Positions 28,275 to 37,494 of a DNA stretch of 64,000 nt are shown in pieces. How positions within the stretch are numbered: position 1 is the stretch's first letter; each line of letters starts with the position of its first letter. Below the pieces are notes generated by a model. The model had not been told where the DNA came from, did no database searches, and was given only the letters and a program-made list of their open reading frames with translations. This stretch comes from Shinella pollutisoli (GTDB lineage: Bacteria; Pseudomonadota; Alphaproteobacteria; Rhizobiales; Rhizobiaceae). Where the stretch lies: NCBI RefSeq assembly GCF_024609765.1, contig NZ_JANFDG010000025.1:1-64000 (forward strand). The letters run 5' to 3'. The position numbers were made by a program, and so were the translations under genes.

Positions 28275-28315
28275 CGACAAGACCATCGTCTGTGAAATGA
28301 TGATGGTGCGTCTTG

Positions 28316-28451
28316 CCCCCTTCTCCCCGGCAGGGAGAAGGTCGTGGCAGCGGGATGAGGGGGGACGCGCGCCAGGCGATCATGGCCGCTCAGGCGCGCT
28401 CCACCCCCTCATCCGACCCTTCGGGCCACCTTCTCCCCGGCGGGGAGAAGG
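28316..28451. repeat. RIME-like intergenic mosaic repeat, family 1
   Basis: Arms 28316-28362 and 28403-28451, inverted, around a 40-base core. It separates recO from the DUF2339 gene. The core shares the sequence GACGCGCGCCA with the copy at 20418, suggesting cores are also related. Confidence 0.88.
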
Positions 28452-28580
28452 GAAGTCGGGGCGCCGCGTTCCGACGCCGAATGGCTTGGAAAGGCCGGTT
28501 TGAAACGTCAACGGCTTGGCCTTTGCGCAAAAGCCTTTAATCTCGCCCGTCCCGGGCCCGTCCCCCGCGCTGGAGTCGCC

Positions 28581-31325
28581 ATGTTTGAAATCCTCCCCCT
28601 CGTCGCCGTCGCGCTCGCGCTCTACACCCTCCACGCATCGCGCGAGAACGCCCGCCGGCTCGGCGAGGAGATCGTTCGGCTGCGCCGGGAGATGGAGGCG
28701 CTGAAGGTTGCCGGCGTGGTGCCGCCCGAGCCGGCCGTCGCCGTCGCCGCCGAGGAGGAGCCGGCTGCCAAAGCCGAGCCGGGCCCCTGGACGCGGCCGG
28801 CGGCAAGCGAGGAGGATATCGGCCGGGCCATCTTCGGCGGTGCGCCGGCGGAAGCGGCCGCGGCGGAGGAGGAGCCGGCCGAGACGGCGCCCGTCGCCGC
28901 GCGGGAGAGCTTCGAGAGCCGCATCGGCGCGCGCTGGGCCGTCTGGGTCGGCGGCATCGCGCTGGCGCTCGGCGGCATCTTCATGGTGAAATACTCGATC
29001 GAGGCGGGGCTCTTGAGCCCGGCGGTGCGCCTGTCGCTCGCCGCCCTCTTCGGCCTCGTGCTGCTCGCCGCCGGCGAGGCCGTGCGCCGCCGCGCCCAGC
29101 CGGTGATCGCCAACGCGTTCCGCAACGCCATGATCCCCGGCGTGCTGACGGCGGCCGGCGTCATCACGCTCTTCGCCGTCACCTATGTCGCCTATGCGGT
29201 CTACGGCTATGTCGGCCCGCTCGCCGCCTTCGCGCTGCTCGCCGCCGTCTCCTTCGCCACCCTCGGCCTGTCGCTCCTGCACGGGCAGGCGCTCGCCGGC
29301 CTCGGCCTGCTCGCCTCCATGGCGACGCCCGGGCTGGTGGCGACCGGCGAGCCGCGGCCCTGGCCGCTGTTCGGCTTCCTCGCCGTCGCCTGGCTGGCGA
29401 CGCTCGCCGCCTCGCGGCTCAGGCGCTGGCAGGTCGTGCCGGCGCTCGCCAATGCCGGCCTCGCGCTCTGGGCGGTGCTCTATCTCACCCAGGCCGGGAC
29501 CGTCGAGACGCCGCCGGTGCTGCTTGCCCTCCTCGTGCTCGCCGCCGGCCTCGGTCTCCTCTGGCCCGGTGCGGCAGGCGAAGGCGAGGAGGAGCGGGCC
29601 ACGACGGACGCCTGGGAGCGCCTGTTGTCGCCGCCGGCCGCCGCCGTCTCGCTCACCGGCGCGCTGGCGCTCCTGTTCCCGGCCCTCGTCTTCGCCACGC
29701 AGGTGCCGGGCCTCGCCCTTGCCGATTATGCCTTCGCGCTCGTCGTGCTTTCCCTTGCCGCGCTGGGGGCGGCGCGCGGCTGGGCGGTCTATCCGGCGAT
29801 GTTCTCCGCCGTCGCCCTCGTTCTCGGCACAGCGATCCTCGCCGTCATGCCGGGCGTCACCCTCCTCGACGGCTTCGGTCTCGTTGCTCCGCCGCTGCCG
29901 GAGGGCGCGACGCCCGTCTCCCCGCTGCCGCTCGCCGCCGCGGCACCCGTGAACCTGCTGCTTCTCACCGCCGCCGCCTATGCCGCCCTCGGCATCGCCG
30001 GCGCGTGGCTGCGCGGGCGGACGTCGCGCGAGTTCGCCGCGCTGTGGAGCGTGCTCGCGCCGGCCGTCCCCTTCGCCGTGACGGCGGCGAGCCTCTTCGT
30101 CTTCGGCAACCTCGCCTTCGACCTGAAGCACGGCCTCGTCGCCCTCGTCTTCGGCCTCGCCTTCCTCGCCGCCGCCGAGCTTTTCTCGAGCGGCCGGGCG
30201 GAGGGGGAGGCGGTGTTCGTGCCGCAATGGACGTTTGCGGCCGGCGGCTTCGCCTTCCTCGTGCTTTCGCTGCATGCGCTCACCGAAGGGCTCGCCACCA
30301 CGCTCGGCGTCGCCGTCCTCGGCGCGCTCGCCGTCTTCGCCACGCGGCTGCGCCATTGGCCCGTCCTGCCCTGGCTGATGGCGGGGGCTGCCGCCGTCGT
30401 CGCCGGCCGCATCGCCGTCGAGCCGACGATCGTCGGGGCGGCGAACCTCGCGAAGACGCCGGTCTTCAACCAGCTCCTCGCCGGCTACGGCATTCCCGCC
30501 GCACTCCTCGCGCTCTCGGCCTTCGAACTGCGCCGCTGGCCCGGCGAGCGGGTGCGCAATCTCCTGCAGGCGCTGGCGAGCCTGTTCGTGCTGCTCACGG
30601 CGGCGATCCTCGTCCGCCACGCCATGAACGGCGGCGTGCTCGACAGCGCCGTGCCGACGCTCGGCGAGCAGGCGATCTACACGCTCCTCGTCATCGGCGC
30701 CTCGGCGGTGATGATGACGCTCGACCTGAAGTCGCCGAGCCCGGTCTTCCGCTACGGCTCGATGACGGTCGGCGTCCTCTCCGTGCTGTCGGTGGCGAGC
30801 GCCCATCTCGCCGGCCTCAATCCCTATTTCACCGGCGAGCTGCTCGGCCGCTGGCCGGTCTTCGACCTGCTCCTGATCGGCTATCTCCTGCCGGGGGTGG
30901 CCTATGCGGGGCTCGCCCGCTACGCCCGCGGCCGCCGGCCGATGCCCTACGTGACGATGCTGGCGCTCGCCGGCGTCGTGCTCGCCTTCGCCTGGGTGAC
31001 GCTTACCGTGCGCCGCTACTGGCACGGCGAGAGCATCGCCGACTGGAAGGGTTTTCTGCAGGCCGAGACCTATACCTATTCGGTCGTCTGGCTGCTCCTC
31101 GGCGTCTTGCTGCTGGCGCTCGGTTCGAGGTTCGATTCGAAGAGCATCCGGCTCGCCTCCGCCGGCCTCGTGCTGGTCGCCGTGGTGAAGGTGTTCCTCA
31201 TCGACATGTCGAACCTCGAAGGCTTCCTGCGCGCGCTCTCCTTCATCGGGCTCGGCGCGGTGCTGATCGGCATCGGCCTGTTCTACCAGCGGATTCTTTC
31301 CGGCAAGTCCGTGCCGCAAGGGTGA
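28581..31325 (+). CDS. DUF2339 polytopic membrane protein
   Basis: A 914-residue inner-membrane protein of unknown function. An N-terminal hydrophobic start (MFEILPLVAVALALYTL) is followed by a charged helix with heptad character (about 20-45), an Ala/Glu/Pro-rich linker to about 110, then GARWAVWVGGIALALGG and a long run of some two dozen hydrophobic helices to the C-terminus. This layout is that of DUF2339. ATG 28581 has GGAG seven bases upstream. No partner genes are evident; the downstream MOSC gene is 81 bases away on the same strand. Confidence 0.88.
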   Translation: MFEILPLVAVALALYTLHASRENARRLGEEIVRLRREMEALKVAGVVPPEPAVAVAAEEEPAAKAEPGPWTRPAASEEDIGRAIFGGAPAEAAAAEEEPAETAPVAARESFESRIGARWAVWVGGIALALGGIFMVKYSIEAGLLSPAVRLSLAALFGLVLLAAGEAVRRRAQPVIANAFRNAMIPGVLTAAGVITLFAVTYVAYAVYGYVGPLAAFALLAAVSFATLGLSLLHGQALAGLGLLASMATPGLVATGEPRPWPLFGFLAVAWLATLAASRLRRWQVVPALANAGLALWAVLYLTQAGTVETPPVLLALLVLAAGLGLLWPGAAGEGEEERATTDAWERLLSPPAAAVSLTGALALLFPALVFATQVPGLALADYAFALVVLSLAALGAARGWAVYPAMFSAVALVLGTAILAVMPGVTLLDGFGLVAPPLPEGATPVSPLPLAAAAPVNLLLLTAAAYAALGIAGAWLRGRTSREFAALWSVLAPAVPFAVTAASLFVFGNLAFDLKHGLVALVFGLAFLAAAELFSSGRAEGEAVFVPQWTFAAGGFAFLVLSLHALTEGLATTLGVAVLGALAVFATRLRHWPVLPWLMAGAAAVVAGRIAVEPTIVGAANLAKTPVFNQLLAGYGIPAALLALSAFELRRWPGERVRNLLQALASLFVLLTAAILVRHAMNGGVLDSAVPTLGEQAIYTLLVIGASAVMMTLDLKSPSPVFRYGSMTVGVLSVLSVASAHLAGLNPYFTGELLGRWPVFDLLLIGYLLPGVAYAGLARYARGRRPMPYVTMLALAGVVLAFAWVTLTVRRYWHGESIADWKGFLQAETYTYSVVWLLLGVLLLALGSRFDSKSIRLASAGLVLVAVVKVFLIDMSNLEGFLRALSFIGLGAVLIGIGLFYQRILSGKSVPQG

Positions 31326-31406
31326 AATCCGAGAAAGAACATGCTTTTGTGCCGGCCTGCTGAATCGCTTCGGCAGGTCGTTGAATCGAAATCCGAGGAC
31401 GGTGCC

Positions 31407-32252
31407 ATGCATGTCGAAGGCCTGAACATCCATCCGCTGAAGAGCGGCCGGGCCATCGCGCTCGAAGAGGCCGCGGTCCGCCTCGACGGCTTTTCCGGCG
31501 ACCGCCGCTTCATGATCGTCGACGGCGGCGGCCGCTTCATCACTCAGCGCGAGATGCAGGCGCTCGCCCGCGTCGCGGCGCGGGAGGTGGCCGGCGGCCT
31601 GCTGCTCGAAATGGAAGGCCGCCGGCTGCAGGCGCGCTTCGACCCCGACCGCCGGCTCGCCGTCACCGTCTGGGACAGCACGGTCGACGCCGCCGTCGCC
31701 GACCCGGCGGTGAACGCCGTCCTCTCGGACTGGTTCGGCCGTCCCGTGCAACTCGTGCACATGGACGGCCGCGCCCGCCGCGCCGAGGGCGCGGAATGGG
31801 CCGGCGCGCCGGTGCCGGTCGGCTTCGTCGACGGCTTTCCGGCGCTGATCACCACCACCGGCTCGCTCGCCGACCTCAACCGCACATTGATCGCCAATGG
31901 TCAGGAGCCGGTCGGCATGGACCGCTTCCGCACCAACGTGCTGATTGCCTGCGACGAGCCCTGGCGGGAGGATCTCTGGGCGGCGGTCGAGATCGGCGGC
32001 ATCCGCTTCGACCTCGTCAAGCCCTGCGCCCGCTGCATCATGACCACGCAGGACCAGCGGACCGGCGAGCGCATCGGCGGCAATCCGATCCAGGGCCTGG
32101 CCGAGAAGCGCATGTCGGCCGACCGCCGCGTGCCGGGCGTGCTGTTCGGCTGGAACGCCGTGCCGCGCGGGGAGGGGACGATCCGGCTCGGCGATGCGGT
32201 CCGCGTGGTGGCCGAGCGGGCGGAGCGCTGGCCGATGAAGGTCCGCGCCTGA
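31407..32252 (+). CDS. MOSC-domain protein (mARC/YcbX-like)
   Basis: A 281-residue protein with an N-terminal MOSC beta-barrel domain (VEGLNIHPLKSGRAIAL, GDRRFMIVDGGGRFITQRE) and a C-terminal MOSC domain in which PCARCIMTTQDQRTGE supplies the likely molybdenum-ligating cysteine, as in YcbX and mitochondrial mARC. These enzymes reduce N-hydroxylated compounds; the electron donor here is unknown because no ferredoxin domain is fused. GAGGA precedes ATG 31407, preferred over an upstream in-frame ATG at 31341. Confidence 0.88.
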   Translation: MHVEGLNIHPLKSGRAIALEEAAVRLDGFSGDRRFMIVDGGGRFITQREMQALARVAAREVAGGLLLEMEGRRLQARFDPDRRLAVTVWDSTVDAAVADPAVNAVLSDWFGRPVQLVHMDGRARRAEGAEWAGAPVPVGFVDGFPALITTTGSLADLNRTLIANGQEPVGMDRFRTNVLIACDEPWREDLWAAVEIGGIRFDLVKPCARCIMTTQDQRTGERIGGNPIQGLAEKRMSADRRVPGVLFGWNAVPRGEGTIRLGDAVRVVAERAERWPMKVRA

Positions 32253-32274
32253 ATCGGCAAGCCGTTGCCGCTTT

Positions 32275-32409
32275 CCCCTTCTCCCCCGCGGGGAGAAGGT
32301 GGCCCGAAGGGCCGGATGAGGGGGGCGAAGCCAACGAAATTCCTTGATTCTACGCCTTCGGCGTCCCCCTCATCCCGCTGCCGCGACCTTCTCCCCGCGG
32401 GGGAGAAGG
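32275..32409. repeat. RIME-like intergenic mosaic repeat, family 1
   Basis: Inverted arms 32275-32321 and 32364-32409 around a 42-base core, directly after the MOSC gene. The rest of the gap to the MFS gene (32410-32549) is AT-richer near 32480-32525 and probably holds the MFS promoter. Confidence 0.88.
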
Positions 32410-32549
32410 CGCCATGACGGAGCGCTGCGGTTCATACGCGATGCCCTGGATATGATCCATCAATCGCGCTGATCGCCCGGTCAAATTAATTCGCTTTCGC
32501 GCATCGGCCGGCAAGCGTATTTTACGCTTCCGCAAATCCGGAGTAGCCC

Positions 32550-33779
32550 ATGTCCCCGACCTCCCCGACGCCGGCCGCAGCCCGGCCGATGCCCTGGCTG
32601 ATCATCATCGCCGGCTCGCTGATCGCCATGCTGACCTTCGGCCCGCGTTCGGCCATGGGCTTCTTCCAGCTGCCGATGCTGCAGGACACCGGCTGGGACC
32701 GCACGACCTTCGGCCTCGCCATGGCGCTGCAGAACCTCTGCTGGGGGATCGGCCAGCCCTTCTTCGGCGCCGTCGCCGACAAGTACGGCACCTGGCGCGT
32801 CCTGCTGGTCTCCGCGCTGCTCTACGCCGGCGGCCTCGTGATGATGTCCTCCGGCGCCTCGCCGCTCTGGCTGCATGTCGGCGGCGGCGTGCTGGTGGGC
32901 CTCGGCGTCGCGGCCGGCTCCTTCGGCACGCTGCTCTCCGCCTTCGCCCGCAACGTCACGCCGGAGCAGCGCTCGCTCGCCTTCGGCATCTGCACCGCGG
33001 CAGGCTCGGCCGGCATGTTCCTGTTCGCGCCGCTGTCGCAGGGGCTGATCTCGGCCTACGGCTGGTCGGACAGCCTCGTCTGGCTCGGCGTGATGATGCT
33101 CGCCGTGCCGCTGCTGGCGATCCCGCTGCGCGGCAATTCCTCTTCCGGCATCACGTCCAGGAGCGAATACCAGCAGTCGATCGGCGCGGCGCTGAAGGAG
33201 GCTTTCGGCCATCGCAGCTACCTGCTGCTGACGGCCGGCTTCTTCGTCTGCGGCTACCAGGTCGCCTTCATCACCGCCCATTTCCCCGCCTATCTCGGCG
33301 ACCTCGGCATCGATGCCCGCTATGCGGTGATCGCGCTGGCGCTGATCGGCTTCTTCAACATCATCGGCTCGCTTGCCGCCGGCGTCATCGGCCAGCGCTA
33401 CTCGAAACCCTATTTCCTCGCGTTCATCTATCTCGCCCGCTCCGTGGCGGTGACGGTGTTCGTGCTGCTTCCGGCCACGCCCGCCTCGGTCATCCTCTTC
33501 GCCGTCGTCATGGGCCTGCTCTGGCTGTCGACCGTGCCGCCGACCAACGCGCTCGTCGCCATCATGTTCGGCACGCGCCACCTCGGCCTGCTCGGCGGCA
33601 TCGTCTTCTTCTCGCACCAGGTCGGCTCGTTCCTCGGCGTGTGGATGGGCGGCTACCTCTACGACCGCTTCGGCACCTACGATCCGGTCTGGTGGCTCGG
33701 CGTGGCGCTCGGCGTCTTCGCCGCGGTCGTCCACTGGCCGATCGAGGAGCGCGGCGTCGCCCGTCCGGCGATGGCGTGA
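32550..33779 (+). CDS. MFS transporter, monocarboxylate/oxalate-formate antiporter-like
   Basis: A 409-residue carrier with about 12 membrane helices. The N-terminal half has FGPRSAMGFFQLPMLQDTGW and the loop 2-3 motif GAVADKYGTWRVLL; the second half has GVIGQRYSKPY. The pattern of an extracellular-facing loop between helices 1 and 2 with W-D-R-x-x-F resembles the OFA/monocarboxylate porter group. Substrate is not predictable. GGAG lies eight bases before the ATG. It is followed by two hairpins before the nad operon. Confidence 0.85.
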   Translation: MSPTSPTPAAARPMPWLIIIAGSLIAMLTFGPRSAMGFFQLPMLQDTGWDRTTFGLAMALQNLCWGIGQPFFGAVADKYGTWRVLLVSALLYAGGLVMMSSGASPLWLHVGGGVLVGLGVAAGSFGTLLSAFARNVTPEQRSLAFGICTAAGSAGMFLFAPLSQGLISAYGWSDSLVWLGVMMLAVPLLAIPLRGNSSSGITSRSEYQQSIGAALKEAFGHRSYLLLTAGFFVCGYQVAFITAHFPAYLGDLGIDARYAVIALALIGFFNIIGSLAAGVIGQRYSKPYFLAFIYLARSVAVTVFVLLPATPASVILFAVVMGLLWLSTVPPTNALVAIMFGTRHLGLLGGIVFFSHQVGSFLGVWMGGYLYDRFGTYDPVWWLGVALGVFAAVVHWPIEERGVARPAMA

Positions 33780-33789
33780 AAAATCGGGG

Positions 33790-33823
33790 GCGCCGCCGGA
33801 CGGGAAATCGGGCGGCGCTTCTT
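33790..33823 (+). terminator. Candidate terminator after the MFS gene
   Basis: GCGCCGCC at 33790-33797 pairs with GGCGGCGC at 33811-33818, followed by TTCTT. The loop is long (13 bases) and the T-run imperfect. Confidence 0.5.
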
Positions 33824-33856
33824 GCAAAGCGTCACAAAAGTTTCTAAATCAGTTCC

Positions 33857-33879
33857 ACCGGCAATGCCGGTTTTGTTTT
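33857..33879 (+). terminator. Hairpin with T-run before the nad operon
   Basis: ACCGGC (33857-33862) pairs with GCCGGT (33866-33871) around AAT and runs into TTTGTTTT. A compact intrinsic terminator-like structure that insulates nadA from the MFS gene; it lies just upstream of the putative NadQ site. Confidence 0.65.
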
Positions 33880-33889
33880 ACGGCTATTA

Positions 33890-33904
33890 TGCTCAATATG
33901 AGCA
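33890..33904. promoter_or_regulatory. Candidate NadQ operator upstream of nadA
   Basis: TGCTCA-ATA-TGAGCA is a perfect palindrome with 6-base arms, 40 bases before the nadA start codon in the only AT-rich stretch of the gap (TTTTACGGCTATTAT precedes it). In alphaproteobacteria nadABC is predicted to be controlled by the Nudix-derived repressor NadQ, and a NadQ-like gene lies at 39278-40255. The pairing of site and regulator is inference. Confidence 0.65.
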
Positions 33905-33944
33905 AAATGGCGGCGCCGCGGGAAGCGGCGGGAAGGAGGGGTTC

Positions 33945-35024
33945 ATGACCATTGCGACCCAGCATGCGGCAGGGGCCGTTGCCCAGCGCCCGCTCACGGC
34001 GGCGGAACGCTTCGGCGTCATCGACCGGCCCGACCTTTCCTTCACCCCCGCCGTCGCCCGCGAGACCGAGCATCTCTACGAGCGCGTCAAGCAGTTCATC
34101 CCCGCCTTCGAATGGCCGGTCTACGCGCCCTATGTCGCCGCCATCAACCGGCTGAAGAAGGAGCGCGGCGCCGTCATCCTCGCCCACAACTACCAGACGC
34201 CGGAGATCTTCCACTGCGTCGCCGACATCGTCGGCGATTCGCTGTCGCTCGCCCGCGACGCCACCCGCGTCGACGCCGACATCATCGTCCAGTGCGGCGT
34301 GCACTTCATGGCCGAGACCTCGAAGCTGCTCAACCCGGAAAAGACCGTGCTGATCCCGGATTCGAAGGCCGGCTGCTCGCTGTCGGATTCGATCACCGGC
34401 GCCGACGTCCGCCTGCTCAAGGAGCGCTATCCGGGCGTGCCGGTCGTCACCTACGTCAACACGTCGGCCGACGTGAAGGCGGAGACGGACATCTGCTGCA
34501 CCTCCTCCAACGTGCTCGCCGTGGTGGAAAGCCTCGACAGCGACACCGTGCTCTGCATCCCGGACGAATATCTGGCGATGAACGTCGCCAAGCAGACGAA
34601 CAAGAAGATCCTCACCTGGAAGGGCCATTGCGAGGTGCACGAGCGCTTCACCGCCAACGAGCTGCTCGCCTACAAGGAAGCCCATCCCGGCATCGAGATC
34701 ATCGGCCATCCGGAATGCCACCCGGACGTCATCGCCGTCTGCGACTTCTCCGGCTCCACCTCGGGCATGATCAACTACGTCAGGGACCACCGGCCGCAGC
34801 GCGTGCTGCTCGTCACCGAATGCTCCATGGCTTCCAACATCCAGGCGGAGCTGCCGGACGTCGATTTCGTCAAGCCGTGCAACCTCTGTCCGCATATGAA
34901 GCGCATCACGCTGCCGAAGATCCTCGACAGCCTGGTGACGATGACGGAGGAGGTGACGGTCGACCCGGCGATCGCCGATCGCGCCCGCCTAGCCGTCGAG
35001 CGGATGGTGAACCTGAAGCAGTAA
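33945..35024 (+). CDS. nadA: Quinolinate synthase
   Basis: A 359-residue [4Fe-4S] enzyme that condenses iminoaspartate with dihydroxyacetone phosphate to quinolinate, step two of de novo NAD synthesis. Conserved parts are [19 protein letters not shown], the cluster-region cysteines in [19 protein letters not shown] and [10 protein letters not shown], and [11 protein letters not shown] 33945 follows GGAAGGAGGGG; upstream frame extension covers the palindrome and is not coding. First gene of the nadA-nadB-parD-parE-nadC set. Confidence 0.97.
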   Translation: MTIATQHAAGAVAQRPLTAAERFGVIDRPDLSFTPAVARETEHLYERVKQFIPAFEWPVYAPYVAAINRLKKERGAVILAHNYQTPEIFHCVADIVGDSLSLARDATRVDADIIVQCGVHFMAETSKLLNPEKTVLIPDSKAGCSLSDSITGADVRLLKERYPGVPVVTYVNTSADVKAETDICCTSSNVLAVVESLDSDTVLCIPDEYLAMNVAKQTNKKILTWKGHCEVHERFTANELLAYKEAHPGIEIIGHPECHPDVIAVCDFSGSTSGMINYVRDHRPQRVLLVTECSMASNIQAELPDVDFVKPCNLCPHMKRITLPKILDSLVTMTEEVTVDPAIADRARLAVERMVNLKQ

Positions 35025-35050
35025 CATGGCGGGCCGTCCGTTCTGCGTGG

Positions 35051-35167
35051 CCCCTCATCCCCCTGCCGGGACCTTCTCCCCGTAAACGGGGAGAAGGCGG
35101 AAAACGGCAAGGCTGTCGTTTCTCGCCCCGCTTGCGGGGAGAGGATGCCGGCAGGCAGGTGAGGGGC
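35051..35167. repeat. RIME-like intergenic mosaic repeat inside the nad operon, family 1
   Basis: Inverted arms (CCCCTCATCCCCCTGCCGG at 35051 onward; GCCGGCAGGCAGGTGAGGGG ending 35167) separate nadA from nadB by 178 bases. Because the genes should be cotranscribed, the element is likely carried in the mRNA as a stem structure that could affect stability or nadB expression. Confidence 0.88.
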
Positions 35168-35202
35168 CTTATCGGCAGGCAGGCGCGTCGGAGGAGTAGC
35201 AC

Positions 35203-36801
35203 ATGCCCCTGGAAAGTTTCCGTCCGCAATCGTGGAACGGCATCGACGACATCGTCATCGTCGGCGGCGGCCTCGCCGGCCTGTTCTGCGCGTTGAAGCT
35301 CAGCCCCCGGCCCGTCACGGTGCTGGCCGCCGCCCCCATCGGCCAGGGCGCCTCGTCGGCCTGGGCGCAGGGCGGCATCGCCGCGGCGATGAGCCCCGGC
35401 GACACCTTCGACAAGCACGTCGCCGACACGCTGGAGGCGGGTGCCGGCATCGTCGACGAGAAGATGGCGCGCTTCATGGTCTCGGAAGGCCCGGCGCGCA
35501 TCCACGACCTCCTCGAATACGGCGTGCCCTTCGACCGCGACCTGGAGGGCAAGCTCCTGCTCTCGCGCGAGGCCGCCCATTCCGAGCGCCGCATCGTCCG
35601 CGTCAAGGGCGACATGGCCGGCAAGGCCATCATGGAGGCGCTGATCGCCGCCGTGCGGAAAACGCCGTCGATCCGGGTGCTGGAGGGCTACGTGGTCGAG
35701 GAGCTGGTGCGCGAGGGCCGCTTCATCTCCGGCGTCGTGGCGCGGCCGGATGCCGGCCAGTCGAAGAAGCGCGTGCATTTCCCGGCCCGCGCCGTCGTGC
35801 TGTGCTCGGGCGGCGTCGGCCATCTCTACGCCGTCACCACTAATCCCTGGGAGGCCTGCGGCCAGGGCGTCGGCATGGCCGCGCGCGCCGGCGCCATCAT
35901 CGCCGACCCGGAATTCGTGCAGTTCCACCCGACCGCCATCGACATCGGCCGCGACCCCGCGCCCCTTGCCACGGAAGCGCTGCGCGGCGACGGCGCGCAT
36001 CTGGTCAACGCCGCCGGCCACCGCTTCATGCTCGACATCCACGAGGACGGCGAGCTCGCGCCCCGCGACATCGTCTCGCGCGGCGTCTTCGCCGAGGTGC
36101 AGGCCGGCCGCGGCGCCTTCCTCGACTGCACCAAGGCCGTCGGCAGCCATTTCCCGGACATGTTCCCGACCGTCTACGCCTCCTGCAAGGCCGCCGGCAT
36201 CGATCCGGTGACCCAGCCGATCCCCGTCGTGCCCGCCGTGCACTATCACATGGGCGGCATCCTGACGGACGCGGAGGGCCGCACCTCGATCGACGGCCTG
36301 TGGGCGGCGGGCGAGGTGACGTCCACCGGCGTGCACGGCGCCAACCGCCTCGCCTCCAACTCGCTCTTGGAGGCCGTCGTCTTCGCCGCGCGCATCGCGG
36401 AAAACATCAAGGGCATCCTGCCCGAGCCGAAGCTCAACGACTGGGGCAAGAACGCCGGCGAGAGCGACGACCTCGTCACCATCGAGGACAGCCCGGCGCT
36501 GAAGCACCTGCGCCGCGTCATGAGCGATCATGTCGGCGTCATCCGCAGCCGAGAGGGGCTGACCGTCGCGCTGCGGGAGATCGCCCGGCTGGAGCGCGAG
36601 AACAGCCGCATGCGCTTCCTGAACATCGTCACCACCGCCAAGCTGATCGCGGCCGCCGCCTGGCTGCGCGAGGAAAGCCGCGGCGGCCATTTCCGCGCCG
36701 ATTTCCCCGAGCAGAAGCCCGCCTGGAAGCACCGCACCTTCCTGACGCTCGCCGACGCCGAGAAGGTCGTCGCCGAGGTGGCGGAGACGGCGGCGGCGTG
36801 A
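35203..36801 (+). CDS. nadB: L-aspartate oxidase
   Basis: A 532-residue FAD enzyme that oxidises L-aspartate to iminoaspartate, the substrate of NadA. The dinucleotide-binding motif [11 protein letters not shown] is at residues 17-27; [27 protein letters not shown], the active-site segment VQFHPTA and the flavin-binding GLWAAGEV, with the [16 protein letters not shown] box, are all present. GGAGGAG precedes the ATG. Length is usual. The toxin-antitoxin pair starts 64 bases downstream. Confidence 0.97.
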   Translation: MPLESFRPQSWNGIDDIVIVGGGLAGLFCALKLSPRPVTVLAAAPIGQGASSAWAQGGIAAAMSPGDTFDKHVADTLEAGAGIVDEKMARFMVSEGPARIHDLLEYGVPFDRDLEGKLLLSREAAHSERRIVRVKGDMAGKAIMEALIAAVRKTPSIRVLEGYVVEELVREGRFISGVVARPDAGQSKKRVHFPARAVVLCSGGVGHLYAVTTNPWEACGQGVGMAARAGAIIADPEFVQFHPTAIDIGRDPAPLATEALRGDGAHLVNAAGHRFMLDIHEDGELAPRDIVSRGVFAEVQAGRGAFLDCTKAVGSHFPDMFPTVYASCKAAGIDPVTQPIPVVPAVHYHMGGILTDAEGRTSIDGLWAAGEVTSTGVHGANRLASNSLLEAVVFAARIAENIKGILPEPKLNDWGKNAGESDDLVTIEDSPALKHLRRVMSDHVGVIRSREGLTVALREIARLERENSRMRFLNIVTTAKLIAAAAWLREESRGGHFRADFPEQKPAWKHRTFLTLADAEKVVAEVAETAAA

Positions 36802-36817
36802 GGTGCCTTGGCAAAAA

Positions 36818-36845
36818 TTGACAACGGCGCATGCCGACCTATGAT
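36818..36845 (+). promoter_or_regulatory. Near-consensus promoter of the parDE pair
   Basis: TTGACA (36818-36823), 16-base spacer, TATGAT (36840-36845), in the 64-base nadB-parD gap. The predicted start would give a leader of about 14 bases including AAAGGAG at 36853-36859. It is the best sigma70 match I found in the window and would also drive nadC. Confidence 0.7.
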
Positions 36846-36865
36846 CAGGGCGAAAGGAGCGTGAC

Positions 36866-37123
36866 ATGCCGACGCTGAACGTGAGCCTGACGCCCGAATT
36901 CGCCGACTTCATCGAGGAGGCCGTGGCCAGCGGCTCCTATGTCTCGGCGAGCGAGGTCGTGCGCGACGCGCTGCGGATGATGCGGCAGGAGCAGGAAAGT
37001 GCCGCGGCGAAGCTCGCCCTCCTGCGGCGCGCGGTCGACGAGGGGCTGGCGCAGTCGGAGCGCGGCGACCTTTCCGATCGCCCGGTCTCCGACATCTTCG
37101 CCGCTGCCGTGCGCGAGGCATGA
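36866..37123 (+). CDS. parD: ParD-family antitoxin
   Basis: An 85-residue type II antitoxin. The N-terminal ribbon-helix-helix DNA-binding domain reads MPTLNVSLTPEFADFIEEAV then SGSYVSASEVVRDALRMM, the standard ParD/CopG layout; the rest is a charged tail that would wrap the toxin. The stop overlaps the parE start as ATGA. A strong promoter and AAAGGAG ribosome site are immediately upstream, in keeping with autoregulated antitoxin expression. Its presence between nadB and nadC is unusual. Confidence 0.9.
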   Translation: MPTLNVSLTPEFADFIEEAVASGSYVSASEVVRDALRMMRQEQESAAAKLALLRRAVDEGLAQSERGDLSDRPVSDIFAAAVREA

Positions 37124-37494
37124 TCCGTATCCGGCTGACGCGCGAGGCGGAGCGCGATCTCGTCGAGATCGCCCGCTACACGGTCGCGACCTTCGGAGCG
37201 GAGCAGGCCATGCGCTATGCGGGATTGATCGAACGGGCGCTCGGCCTGCTGGCGGCCGATCCGGGCCTGCCCGCGTCGCGCAACCGCGACGAGCTTCGCC
37301 CCGGCGTGCGGTCGCTGCATCTGTCCCGTGCCGCCGCCCGTCGCCATGCGGCCTCGCACGTCCTTTACTATCACCTCCGGACCCGGCCGGACGGCGGGCG
37401 CGATCTCGTCCTCCTCCGCGTCCTGCATGAACGCATGGAGCCGCTGAAGCGGCTCGTCGACGCCACCAGCCCCGAGAAGGATCGAGCGCCATGA
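37120..37494 (+). CDS. parE: ParE-family toxin
   Basis: A 124-residue RelE/ParE-superfamily toxin; family members poison DNA gyrase. It begins MIRIRLTREAERDLVEIARY, the typical ParE first helix pair, followed by LGLLAADPGLP, LRPGVRSLHL and the strand HVLYYHLR leading to LVLLRVLHERMEP. The tail after about residue 112 is longer than usual. Its ATG overlaps the parD stop and its own stop overlaps the nadC start (ATGA at 37491-37494), so translation runs parD-parE-nadC without a gap. Intact reading frame. Confidence 0.88.
   Translation: MIRIRLTREAERDLVEIARYTVATFGAEQAMRYAGLIERALGLLAADPGLPASRNRDELRPGVRSLHLSRAAARRHAASHVLYYHLRTRPDGGRDLVLLRVLHERMEPLKRLVDATSPEKDRAP

Noticed and set aside
28380-31760. 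Minus-strand open frame of 1126 codons
   Set aside because: Antisense of the DUF2339 membrane protein, with a highly charged, repetitive composition expected for a reverse-strand shadow.
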